A DNA stretch of 64,000 nucleotides from JAEUHO01 sp046350655 (lineage in GTDB: Bacteria; Planctomycetota; PLA2; JAEUHO01): the NCBI GenBank assembly GCA_046350655.1, contig JAXMAB010000006.1:62001-126000 (forward strand), given 5' to 3'. The translations under genes and the position numbers were made by a program. Below are positions 8,123 through 16,317 of the stretch, one piece after another. The stretch's first letter is position 1. Every line of letters begins with the position of its first letter. Below the pieces are notes generated by a model that worked only from the letters and a program-made list of their open reading frames with translations, searched no databases and was not told the DNA's origin.

Positions 8123-9294
8123 GCGCCGCCGACGTCGCCGTCCGCCGGCCCGTGCTGCTCGCGAACGTCGCGCGGGTGGTGTCGTGGCCGCTCTCCGCGC
8201 TCGGGCTCGCGGCGGGGCTCGTGCTGCGTTGCCTGCTCTGGCCGCTGCACCGCCTCGAGGGCCGGCCGTTCGAGGGCGGCGCCTACCTCGCGCAGGCGCG
8301 CGACTACCTGGGGTTCCGGTCGACCCGGTTCCCGCCGCTCGTCGCGCCGGTCCCCGCCGCGACCCAGAGCCCGGGCCCGTGGAACGAGGCCCGGCGGCGG
8401 ATGAACAAGTCGCGGGTGGCGCTCGTCTCGTGGATCGGGACCTGCGTCTACCTGTACGTCGCGATCGCGGCGCAGATGGGCTGGGTCGCCGCCGGGTTCG
8501 CCCACGGCGACCGCGAGGCGGTGTTCGCGGCGCCGACGGGGCTCGGCGGCGCGCACGTGCTCGGCACGGACCAGCTCGGCCGCGACGTCCTCGCGCTCGC
8601 GGTGCGCGGCGTGACGACGGCGATGTGGATCGGCGTGCTCTCCGCCGCGCTCTCGGCGGCCATCGGGACCGTGCTCGGCGCCGTGGCCGGCTACTTCGGG
8701 CGGTGGGTGGACGTCGCGATCGTGTGGTTCTACACGACGCTCGAGTCCATCCCGTACCTGCTCCTGCTGCTGGCGTTCAACTTCGTGCTGCGGAAGAACG
8801 ACGGGTTCGTCGGCTGGTACGAGAAGTCCTTCCTCGCGACGACGCTCAAGCTGTCGCTCGGCGTCTCGACGATCGTCCTGACGCTCGGCCTCACCTCGTG
8901 GGTCGGCGTCTGCCGGACCGTGCGCGCGGAGTTCATCCGCCAGCGCGACCGCGACTACGTCACGGCCGCCCGCGCGCTGGGCCTCCCGACGTCGAACATC
9001 CTGTTCAAGCAGATCCTGCCGAACGTCTTCCACCTCGTGCTCGTGTCGTTCTCGCTGCTGCTCGTCTCGGCGATCAAGTTCGAGGTGATCCTCTCGTTCC
9101 TCGGCCTCGGCCTCGACCCGGAGGAGGCGTCGTGGGGCTCGATGATCAGCCAGGCGAAGCTCGAGCTCCTGCGCGAGCCGTCGGTCTGGTGGCAGCTGAC
9201 GACGGCGACGGTGTTCATGTTCGGGCTGGTGCTGTTCGTGAACCTGTTCGCGGACGCGCTGCGGGACGCGCTCGACCCGCGGCTCAAGCACTGA
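8119..9294 (+). CDS. peptide ABC transporter permease, OppC/DppC type
   Basis: Second channel subunit, 391 residues, with an ATGA overlap with the OppB-type gene. A cytoplasmic N-terminal stretch of about 90 residues includes an extra hydrophobic segment before the usual permease domain, which carries the hallmark GTDQLGRDVL motif near residue 155 and the EAA loop YVTAARALGL ... LPNVFHLVL. The family normally ends near 300 residues, so the N-terminal part is an addition. No ATPase gene follows: the next 387 bases are a repeat-bearing spacer and then PFOR. The ATP-binding subunits must be encoded elsewhere or shared. Confidence 0.92.
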   Translation: MSAADVAVRRPVLLANVARVVSWPLSALGLAAGLVLRCLLWPLHRLEGRPFEGGAYLAQARDYLGFRSTRFPPLVAPVPAATQSPGPWNEARRRMNKSRVALVSWIGTCVYLYVAIAAQMGWVAAGFAHGDREAVFAAPTGLGGAHVLGTDQLGRDVLALAVRGVTTAMWIGVLSAALSAAIGTVLGAVAGYFGRWVDVAIVWFYTTLESIPYLLLLLAFNFVLRKNDGFVGWYEKSFLATTLKLSLGVSTIVLTLGLTSWVGVCRTVRAEFIRQRDRDYVTAARALGLPTSNILFKQILPNVFHLVLVSFSLLLVSAIKFEVILSFLGLGLDPEEASWGSMISQAKLELLREPSVWWQLTTATVFMFGLVLFVNLFADALRDALDPRLKH

Positions 9295-9333
9295 CGGGGA
9301 GGGACGAGCCGGGACGGCGCCCACCGGGCCCAC

Positions 9334-9566
9334 GCCCGGCCCATCCACGAGGGGACGAGGTTGGGGCCGCGGCTGCGACCCGGGCGTATCGCAGGGCCGC
9401 CGGCGGGCGCGACCGCGTGCGCCACGGCGCGGAGGCTCCTCGGCGTGATGCCAGAACACGCGGTCGTCGCCTCCGCGCCGCGCCCGGGTCGCATCCATCG
9501 CCCCCAACCGGTTGTCGGGCATCGTTCAGCCCCCGTCGCGGCTCATCCCTCGTGAATGGACCGGGC
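9334..9566. repeat. 233-bp palindromic element with 20-bp terminal inverted repeats (intact copy)
   Basis: Ends are GCCCGGCCCATCCACGAGGG (9334-9353) and the inverse of GCCCGGTCCATTCACGAGGG (9547-9566), matching at 18 of 20. Inner parts also pair: TGCGACCCGGGCG occurs inverted in both arms, and CGGCGCGGAGG / CCTCCGCGCCG closes a central hairpin with a loop near 9438-9469. No coding capacity and no clear target duplication. A second copy at 38385-40205 is split by an insertion sequence. It behaves like a MITE or a large REP-type palindrome. Confidence 0.8.
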
Positions 9567-9634
9567 GAGCGTACCCGAACATCGGACCGATCCGGTCTCC
9601 TCGGTTCGTCCCGGGGGTCGGCCGGTCGCAGCGG

Positions 9635-9640
9635 TAGAGT
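9635..9640 (+). promoter_or_regulatory. -10 hexamer TAGAGT
   Basis: TAnnnT hexamer 41 nt before the PFOR start; a GGGAGG ribosome-binding site (9671-9676) lies in the leader. Confidence 0.45.
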
Positions 9641-9681
9641 CGCACGTGCGGCGCGCGCCGTCGGTGCCGCGGGAGGCCTCG

Positions 9682-12600
9682 ATGGCTGCGCGGATGGTCA
9701 CGGTCGACGCGAACGAGGCGGTCGCTTCGGTGGCTCACCGGAGCAACGAGGTGATCGCGATCTACCCGATCACCCCGGCGTCCCCCATGGGGGAGCACGC
9801 CGACGAGTGGTCGGCGGCGGGGCGGAAGAACCTGTGGGGGGCCGTCCCCCGGGTGCAGCAGCTGCAGTCCGAGGGGGGCGCCGCGGGCACCGTCCACGGG
9901 GCGCTGCAGGCGGGGTCGCTGGCGACGACGTTCACGGCGTCGCAGGGCCTCCTGCTGATGATCCCGAACCTCTACAAGATCGCCGGCGAGCTCCTCCCGT
10001 TCTGCCTCCACGTCGCCGCGCGGACGCTGGCGACCCACGCGCTGTCGATCTTCGGCGACCACTCGGACGTGATGGCGTGCCGGCAGACCGGCTTCGCGAT
10101 GCTCTGCGCCGGCGACGTCCAGGAGGCGCAGGACTTCGCGGCCGTCGCGCAGGCGACGACGCTCACCTCGCGGGTGCCGTTCCTGCACTTCTTCGACGGG
10201 TTCCGCACGTCGCACGAGATCGCGAAGATCGCGGCCCTGTCCGACGACGACCTGCGGGCGCTGTACGACGAGGAGGCCATCGCGGGCCACCGGGCACGGG
10301 CGCTGACGCCGGACCACCCCTCGATCCGGGGCACGGCGCAGAACCCGGACGTCTTCTTCCAGGCGCGGGAGGCCTCGAACCCGTTCCACGACGCGGTCCC
10401 GGCCGCGGTGGCGGCGTCGTTCGAGCGGTTCGCCGCGCTCACGGGCCGGCGCTACCGGCTGTTCGACTACGTCGGGCACCCGCAGGCCGAGCGGGTGCTG
10501 GTGCTGATGGGCTCGGGCGCCGAGGCCGCGCACGTCGCGGTGGAGAGGCTCGCCGCGGCGGGCGAGAAGGTCGGCGTCGTGAAGGTGCGGCTCTACCGGC
10601 CGTTCGACCGCGACGCCCTGCTCGCGGCCCTGCCGCCGACGACGAAGGCGGTGGCGGTCCTCGACCGCACGAAGGAGCCCGGCGCGGTGGGGGAGCCGCT
10701 CTACCTCGACGTCGTCGCCGCGCTCGCGCGCGCGCGGGCCGAGGGCGTCGCGCACGGCGCGACGGGCGCGGTCGTCGTCGGCGGGCGGTACGGCCTGTCG
10801 TCGAAGGAGTTCACGCCGTCCATGGCGAAGGCGGCGCTCGACGCGCTCGCGACGTCGCGGCCGCCCCACGGGTTCACCCTGGGGATCGTCGACGACGTCT
10901 CGTTCCGGTCGCTGCCGCACGATCCCGCGTTCGACACCGAGCCCGACGACGTGGTGCGGGCGGTGTTCTACGGCCTCGGGTCGGACGGCACGGTCTCGAG
11001 CAACAAGAACACGATCAAGATCATCGGCGGCGACACGCCGAACTACGCGCAGGGCTACTTCGTCTACGACAGCAAGAAGTCGGGCGCGACGACGGTCAGC
11101 CACCTCCGGTTCGGGCCGCGGCCCGTCCGCGCGCCCTGGCTGGTGCGCCGGGCGTCGTTCGTCGCCGTGCACGACCCGAAGTTCCTCGAGACGACCGACG
11201 TCTTCGAGGTCGCGGCCCCGGGCGCGACGTTCCTCCTCAACACGCCGGTCCCCGCCGCCGACGTCTTCGCGGGGATGCCCCGCGAGGCGCAGGAGGCGGT
11301 GCTCGCGAAGCGGCTGAAGGTGTACGCGATCGACGGCGCGTCCGTCGCCGAGGCCGCCGGCCTCGGCCGCCGCATCTCGTCGGTCATGCAGACGTGTTTC
11401 TTCGCGCTGTCCGGCGTGCTCCCCCGCGACGAGGCCATCGAGAAGATCCGCAAGGCCGCCGAGAAGTCGTACGGCCGGCGCGGCGCCGCCGTCGTCCGCG
11501 CCAACTTCGCGGCCATCGACGCCGCGCTGGCCCACCTCCACCCCGTGCCCGTCCCCGCCGAGCCGACGACGGACCGGCGCCGCCGCGACCCGGTGGCGCC
11601 CGACGCGCCGGACTTCGTGCGCCGCGTGACGGCCGTCCTGCTCGCCGGGAAGGGCGACGCGCTGCCCGTCAGCGCGTTCCGGCCCGACGGCACGTGGCCG
11701 ACCGGCACCGCGCGCTACGAGAAGCGCGCCATCGGCCTCGACCTGCCGGTCTGGGACGAGGGCCTGTGCATCCAGTGCGGCAAGTGCGCCTTCGTCTGCC
11801 CGCACGCGGCCATCCGCTCCAACGCCTACCCGACGGCCGCGCTCGCGAACGCGCCCGCCGGGTTCCGGTCGGTGGCGGCCAAGGGCGGCGACCTCGCGGG
11901 CCTCGCGTTCACGATCCAGGTCGCGCCCGACGACTGCACGGGCTGCGGGCTCTGCGTCGCCGTCTGCCCCGCGAAGGACCGCAGCAACCCGCGCCACAAG
12001 GCCCTCGACATGGCCCCGGCGGAGGCCCACCGCGACGTCGCGCGGCCCGCGTTCGACTTCTTCCTCGGGCTGCCGGACCTCGACCCCGCGGCGCTCACGG
12101 TCGACGTCAAGGGCTCGCAGCTGCGCGAGCCGCTCTTCGAGTTCTCGGGCGCGTGCGCCGGCTGCGGCGAGACGCCGTACCTGAAGCTGCTCTCGCAGCT
12201 CTTCGGCGACCGCGCGCTCATCGCGAACGCCACGGGCTGCTCGTCGATCTACGGCGGCAACCTGCCGACCACGCCGTGGCGCGCCGACGCCGCCGGCCGC
12301 GGGCCCGCGTGGGCCAACTCCCTGTTCGAGGACAACGCCGAGTTCGGCCTCGGCTTCCGCCTTGCGGCCGACGCGCACGCCACGCGCGCCACGCTGCTGC
12401 TGCAGGCCCTGGCCCCGAGGCTCGGCGGCGACCTCGTCGCGGGCCTCCTCGAGGGCATGGGGCGCGGCGACGAGGCGGGGCTCGCCGCGCAGCGGGCGCG
12501 CGTCGCGGCGCTCCGCGAGGCGCTCGGTCGGCTCGGGGGACCCGAGGCCCGGGCGCTCGCGGCCTCGGCCGACGCGCTGGTCAAGAAGTCGGTGTGGATC

Positions 12601-13278
12601 GTGGGCGGCGACGGCTGGGCCTACGACATCGGCTACGGCGGCCTCGACCACGTCCTCGCGTCGCACCACGACGTCAACGTGCTCGTGCTCGACACCGAGG
12701 TCTACAGCAACACCGGCGGCCAGGCCTCGAAGGCGACGCCGGTCGGCGCGGCGGCGAAGTTCGCCTCCGCGGGCAAGGAGGTCGGCAAGAAGGACCTCGG
12801 CCTGCTCGCGATGTCGTACGGGCACGTCTACGTGGCGCGCGTGGCCTGGGGCGCGCGCGACGCGCAGACCGTGCGCGCGTTCGCCGAGGCCGAGGCCTAT
12901 CCGGGGCCGTCGCTGATCCTCGCCTACAGCCCGTGCATCGCCCACGGCTACGACCTCGTGATGGGCGGCGAGCAGCAGAAGCTCGCGGTCGCGAGCGGCA
13001 TCTGGCCGCTCTACCGCTACGACCCGCGCCGGACCGCGCCGGGCGAGGCGCCGCTCGAGCTCGACTCGGGCGCGCCGACGGTGCGTGCCCGCGAGTTCAT
13101 GAAGAACGAGGGCCGCTTCCGCTCGGTGGCGCTCGCCGACCCCAAGCGGTACGCGCGCCTCGTGGACGCGGCCGAGCTGCAGGCCGCGGAGCGCCGCGCG
13201 ATGTACGAGCACCTCTCCGGGCTCCGCCACGGGCCGGCGCCCGCGCCGCACCCGATGCCCGCCCACCCGAACCGCTGA
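9682..13278 (+). CDS. nifJ: pyruvate:ferredoxin (flavodoxin) oxidoreductase
   Basis: Oxidatively decarboxylates pyruvate to acetyl-CoA and CO2, passing electrons to ferredoxin or flavodoxin. The 1198-residue single-chain enzyme has the full domain order: pyruvate-binding domain I with YPITPASPMGE near residue 30; domain II; the gamma-like domain III; two 4Fe-4S motifs CIQCGKCAFVCP (near 695) and CTGCGLCVAVCP (near 752); and the TPP domain with GACAGCGETPY (near 826), NATGCSSIYGG, GDGWAYDIGYGG and SNTGGQ. Length is typical. The ATG at 9682 has GGGAGG upstream. Co-transcribed with a DHOD-like protein 13 bases downstream, a pairing seen in other bacteria. Implies an anaerobic or low-redox branch of carbon metabolism. 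Confidence 0.97.
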   Translation: MAARMVTVDANEAVASVAHRSNEVIAIYPITPASPMGEHADEWSAAGRKNLWGAVPRVQQLQSEGGAAGTVHGALQAGSLATTFTASQGLLLMIPNLYKIAGELLPFCLHVAARTLATHALSIFGDHSDVMACRQTGFAMLCAGDVQEAQDFAAVAQATTLTSRVPFLHFFDGFRTSHEIAKIAALSDDDLRALYDEEAIAGHRARALTPDHPSIRGTAQNPDVFFQAREASNPFHDAVPAAVAASFERFAALTGRRYRLFDYVGHPQAERVLVLMGSGAEAAHVAVERLAAAGEKVGVVKVRLYRPFDRDALLAALPPTTKAVAVLDRTKEPGAVGEPLYLDVVAALARARAEGVAHGATGAVVVGGRYGLSSKEFTPSMAKAALDALATSRPPHGFTLGIVDDVSFRSLPHDPAFDTEPDDVVRAVFYGLGSDGTVSSNKNTIKIIGGDTPNYAQGYFVYDSKKSGATTVSHLRFGPRPVRAPWLVRRASFVAVHDPKFLETTDVFEVAAPGATFLLNTPVPAADVFAGMPREAQEAVLAKRLKVYAIDGASVAEAAGLGRRISSVMQTCFFALSGVLPRDEAIEKIRKAAEKSYGRRGAAVVRANFAAIDAALAHLHPVPVPAEPTTDRRRRDPVAPDAPDFVRRVTAVLLAGKGDALPVSAFRPDGTWPTGTARYEKRAIGLDLPVWDEGLCIQCGKCAFVCPHAAIRSNAYPTAALANAPAGFRSVAAKGGDLAGLAFTIQVAPDDCTGCGLCVAVCPAKDRSNPRHKALDMAPAEAHRDVARPAFDFFLGLPDLDPAALTVDVKGSQLREPLFEFSGACAGCGETPYLKLLSQLFGDRALIANATGCSSIYGGNLPTTPWRADAAGRGPAWANSLFEDNAEFGLGFRLAADAHATRATLLLQALAPRLGGDLVAGLLEGMGRGDEAGLAAQRARVAALREALGRLGGPEARALAASADALVKKSVWIVGGDGWAYDIGYGGLDHVLASHHDVNVLVLDTEVYSNTGGQASKATPVGAAAKFASAGKEVGKKDLGLLAMSYGHVYVARVAWGARDAQTVRAFAEAEAYPGPSLILAYSPCIAHGYDLVMGGEQQKLAVASGIWPLYRYDPRRTAPGEAPLELDSGAPTVRAREFMKNEGRFRSVALADPKRYARLVDAAELQAAERRAMYEHLSGLRHGPAPAPHPMPAHPNR

Positions 13279-13291
13279 CGGAGGGACGACG

Positions 13292-14284
13292 ATGGACCTC
13301 TCGATCGACTACCTCGGGCTCCGCCTGAAGCACCCGATCATGCCGGGCGCCTCGCCGCTCGTGGACGACCTCGACACCGTCCGCCGGCTCGAGGACGCGG
13401 GCGCGTCGGCCATCGTGATGCACTCGCTCTTCGAGGAGCAGGTGTCGCGCGAGGGCCGGGCGGCGCTGCGCCACATGGACGCCCACGAGGGGATGCAGGC
13501 CGAGGCCGACTCCTACTTCCCGTCGTCGGACGTGTTCGCGCTGGGCCCGGTCGCCTACCTCGAGCGGCTCGGGAGGATCCGCGCGGCCGTCGACGTGCCG
13601 GTCATCGCGAGCCTCAACGGCGCGACGCCCGGCGGGTGGTGCGAGTACGCGGCGCTCATGCAGGAGGCCGGGGCGCACGCCATCGAACTCAACCTGTACG
13701 CGCTGCCGACGGACCCCGCCGAGGACGGCGCGTCCGTCGAGGCGCGCCTCGTGGACGTCGTGCGCGAGGTGCGGCGCGTGGTGCACGTGCCGCTCGCGGT
13801 GAAGCTCTCGCCGTTCGTGACGTCGATGCCGTCGTTCGTCCGCAAGCTCGACGCGGTGGGGGCGTCGGGCTACGTGCTCTTCAACCGGCTCTACCAGCCC
13901 GACCTCGACCCCGAGGCGCTGATCGTGAAGCGGTCGCTCCACCTCTCGGACCCGAGCGAGCTCGCGGCGCGGCTGCACTTCCTCGCGATCGTCTTCGGGA
14001 CGACGCGGGGCTCCCTCGCGGTCACGGGCGGAGTCCACTCGGGCCGCGACGCCGTGAAGGCCGTCATGGCCGGCGCCCGGGGCGTCCAGGTCGTGTCGGC
14101 GCTCCTGAAGCACGGCGTCGGCCGGCTGCGGGTCATCCTCGACGAGATGACGCGGTGGTTCGAGGAACACGAGTACGACAAGCTCTCGACGGCGGTCGGC
14201 TCCCTCTCCTTCGCCCGGTGCCCCGACCCCTCGGCCTACGAGCGCGCCAACTACGTCCAGCTGCTGCAGTCCTGGCACGGCTGA
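13292..14284 (+). CDS. dihydroorotate dehydrogenase-like flavoprotein
   Basis: A 330-residue FMN-binding TIM-barrel protein of the DHODH superfamily. It begins MDLSIDYLGLRLKHPIMPGASPL and keeps the barrel landmarks IASLNGATPGGW, IELNLYALP, VPLAVKLSPF and AVTGGVHSGRDAVKAVMAGARGVQV (phosphate-binding glycines). It is probably not the pyrimidine-pathway enzyme: it is the subfamily commonly encoded beside single-chain PFOR, where its substrate is unknown. GGAGGG ribosome-binding site 5 bases before the ATG, 13 bases after the PFOR stop, so one operon. A role tied to PFOR electron flow is inference from context. Confidence 0.85.
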   Translation: MDLSIDYLGLRLKHPIMPGASPLVDDLDTVRRLEDAGASAIVMHSLFEEQVSREGRAALRHMDAHEGMQAEADSYFPSSDVFALGPVAYLERLGRIRAAVDVPVIASLNGATPGGWCEYAALMQEAGAHAIELNLYALPTDPAEDGASVEARLVDVVREVRRVVHVPLAVKLSPFVTSMPSFVRKLDAVGASGYVLFNRLYQPDLDPEALIVKRSLHLSDPSELAARLHFLAIVFGTTRGSLAVTGGVHSGRDAVKAVMAGARGVQVVSALLKHGVGRLRVILDEMTRWFEEHEYDKLSTAVGSLSFARCPDPSAYERANYVQLLQSWHG

Positions 14285-14349
14285 CCCGCCCGCGCGCGGC
14301 CGCCCGGGGCCGACCGGGGGGGGCACCGGGGGATGCGGCGAATCCGAGC

Positions 14350-14432
14350 CCTATTCACCGCAGGATGTGCGGTGAATAGGCTCCCCATTCGCCGCACCCG
14401 GGGCTACAATCGCCGCACAAGTTGCGGCGAAT
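14350..14432 (+). promoter_or_regulatory. two-dyad operator and promoter of the fic gene
   Basis: Dyad 1: CCTATTCACCGCA (14350-14362) and its exact inverse (14368-14380), 5-nt spacer. Dyad 2: AATCGCCGCA (14408-14417) and TGCGGCGAAT (14423-14432), also a 5-nt spacer, ending directly against the ATG. A fifth half-site ATTCGCCGCA lies at 14387-14396. The likely -10 TACAAT (14405-14410) overlaps dyad 2, so a bound protein would block both RNA polymerase and the start codon. No Shine-Dalgarno is visible. Much more AT-rich than its surroundings. Confidence 0.75.
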
Positions 14433-15536
14433 ATGACCTACCTCCATCAACGACCCGACTGGCCTGCCTTCACCTGGACGGCGGACGCCGTGGCCGGTCC
14501 GCTCGCGTCGGTCCGCCACGGGCAGGGGCGCTTGCTGGGGAGGATGGAGGCGCTGGGGTTCGACCTCCGGTCCGAAGCGAACCTCTCGGTGCTGACGACG
14601 GACGTCGTGACGTCGTCCGCGATCGAGGGCGAGCACCTCGATCCCGGGGAGGTGAGGTCCTCCATCGCCCGTCGGCTGGGGCTCGACGTCGCCGGCCTAC
14701 CGGTGGCGGGGCGCAACGTCGAGGGCATCGTCGAGATGATGCTGGACGCGACGCGGAACTTCGACCGTCCGCTCACGGCGCCGCGGTTGTTCGACTGGCA
14801 CGCCGCGCTGTTCCCGACGGGGCGCAGCGGGACGCAGCGGATCACCGTCGGCGCCTGGCGGACGCCCGACGCGGGCCCGATGCAGGTCGTGTCGGGCCCG
14901 ATGGGGCGCGAGACGGTCCACTTCGAGGCGCCGCACGCCGACCGCGTCGAAGCGGCGATGGCCGCGTTCCTCGCGTGGATCGAGTCGCCGTCCGCCGTGG
15001 ACCCGGTGCTGAAGGCGGCGCTCGCGCACCTCTGGTTCCTGACCATCCATCCGTTCGAGGACGGCAACGGGCGCATCGCCCGCGCGATCGCCGACCTCCT
15101 GCTCGCGCGCGCCGACCGCACGCCGGACCGCTTCTACAGCGCGTCGTCGCAGATCGAGGTCGAGCGGAAGGAATACTACCGCGAGCTCGAGGCCGCCCAA
15201 CGAGGCGATCTCGACGTCACCCGGTGGGTCGTCTGGTTCCTCGGCTGTCTCGAGCGCGCGATCGACGGCGCCGAACGCACGCTCGAGGTCGTCTGGCGGA
15301 AGGCCCGGTTCTGGGCGCGGGTGGACCGGGCCGCCGTGAGCGAGCGGCAGCGCGCCGTCCTGCGCCGGATGGCGGGCGACTTCGCCGGATTCCTCACGAC
15401 CTCGAAGTACGCGAAGCTCGCGAAGTGCTCGACGGACACGGCGCTCCGCGACATCCGAACCCTCGTCGAACGCGGGCTCCTCGCCGAGAACCCCGCGGGC
15501 GGCCGTAGCACCAGCTATCGGCTCGTCGACGCCTGA
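14433..15536 (+). CDS. Fic-family AMP-transferase with winged-helix C-terminus
   Basis: Fic proteins transfer AMP (or another nucleotide part) to target hydroxyls. The 367-residue product has an N-terminal Fic_N/DUF4172 domain (residues 1-85, WPAF ... SSAIEGE), the catalytic loop HPFEDGNGR at 206-214 (His206 is the general base) and a winged-helix domain at about 305-365 (STDTALRDIRTLVERGLL). The inhibitory motif S/TxxxEG is SSAIEG at 61-66, placing it in class II (inhibitor helix N-terminal, in the same chain). The promoter carries two dyads ending at the ATG, so the winged helix probably autoregulates; this is inference. Together with the AT-rich leader, the patch looks horizontally acquired. 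Confidence 0.93.
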   Translation: MTYLHQRPDWPAFTWTADAVAGPLASVRHGQGRLLGRMEALGFDLRSEANLSVLTTDVVTSSAIEGEHLDPGEVRSSIARRLGLDVAGLPVAGRNVEGIVEMMLDATRNFDRPLTAPRLFDWHAALFPTGRSGTQRITVGAWRTPDAGPMQVVSGPMGRETVHFEAPHADRVEAAMAAFLAWIESPSAVDPVLKAALAHLWFLTIHPFEDGNGRIARAIADLLLARADRTPDRFYSASSQIEVERKEYYRELEAAQRGDLDVTRWVVWFLGCLERAIDGAERTLEVVWRKARFWARVDRAAVSERQRAVLRRMAGDFAGFLTTSKYAKLAKCSTDTALRDIRTLVERGLLAENPAGGRSTSYRLVDA

Positions 15537-15538
15537 AC

Positions 15539-15556
15539 GGGACCGCGAGGCCCGAC
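15539..15556. repeat. half copy of the GCGAGGCCCGG element
   Basis: GGGACCGCGAGGCCCG directly after the fic stop codon; the second arm is missing or degraded. Confidence 0.6.
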
Positions 15557-15681
15557 CCGCGACGCGATCGACCGCGTGGCCCGTCGCCCGTCTCCTGCAG
15601 GAGCCCTTCGACTACGATCCGACGATCGCCGCGCTCGCCCGCCGATGCGTCGAGGCCATCACTGCTCGCCACGGAATCCGC

Positions 15682-16107
15682 ATGAACGAGAACATCGACG
15701 TGTACGTCCACCAGGGGACGCTGTACCTGCCGACGCCGGCCGTTTCGGACCAGAACTGGGACGTGGCCGACGAGCCCGTCCACGTGATCGCGTACGGCGA
15801 CACCGCCGCGCTGGCGGGCGCACTGGCGCGGACGTTGGGCACGGTGCCGCGCGTCATCTCTCACGCCGAGGTCCTCAAGCGCCGGCTCCCCGTGGTCGTA
15901 CGGGCCGCGGGCTCGCGATCGTGGCGCGAGTTCGCCGGGGCGGCGACGTCGTTCAGCGTGAGCGTGCTCGACGGCCGCGTCTGGTGCGAACGCTGGCGCC
16001 TCGAGGACGACACGTTCGTCCCCGGGAAGGGGACGCCGGACGATCTCGGCGCCGTCGGCGCGTGGGACGCGGTGGCGGGCCGATGGATGGACGTCGTCGC
16101 CCGATGA
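15682..16107 (+). CDS. small protein of unknown function
   Basis: A 141-residue soluble, acidic product (MNENIDVYVHQGTLYLPTP...). No recognised domain. The first usable start is the ATG at 15682, with only a weak GGAA upstream. However, the same frame reads as plausible protein for a further 30 codons upstream (LLQEPFDYDPTIAALARRC) without any ATG, GTG or TTG, up to the half repeat element after fic. The gene may therefore have lost its original 5' end. Size and the fic neighbourhood recall immunity-type orphans, but nothing proves that. Confidence 0.5.
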   Translation: MNENIDVYVHQGTLYLPTPAVSDQNWDVADEPVHVIAYGDTAALAGALARTLGTVPRVISHAEVLKRRLPVVVRAAGSRSWREFAGAATSFSVSVLDGRVWCERWRLEDDTFVPGKGTPDDLGAVGAWDAVAGRWMDVVAR

Positions 16108-16317
16108 GCCCACGCCGCACTGCGCGCGGGCCGCGGGCCCGCCCACGGCCACGGCGGAACGTCCGATCCGTGTGGCCGATGGGTGGGCGGGACGTCGTCC
16201 TCGCTCCGGCGGACCGATGGGCGCGCCGCCGGGACCGCGTCGGACGCTTGGCGGTGGGCGAGACCCGACCGATGCTCTGGGTCGCGCGGCACGCGCCGCG
16301 ACGCCGACGAGGTGAGG

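Noticed and set aside
9361..9555. Small open frame inside the palindromic element
   Set aside because: A similar frame recurs in the second copy only because the DNA repeats; no ribosome-binding site and no protein-like composition.
14433..15536. Fic protein as toxin of a two-gene toxin-antitoxin system
   Set aside because: The inhibitory S/TxxxEG motif is in its own N-terminus (class II), and no separate FicA-like gene is adjacent.
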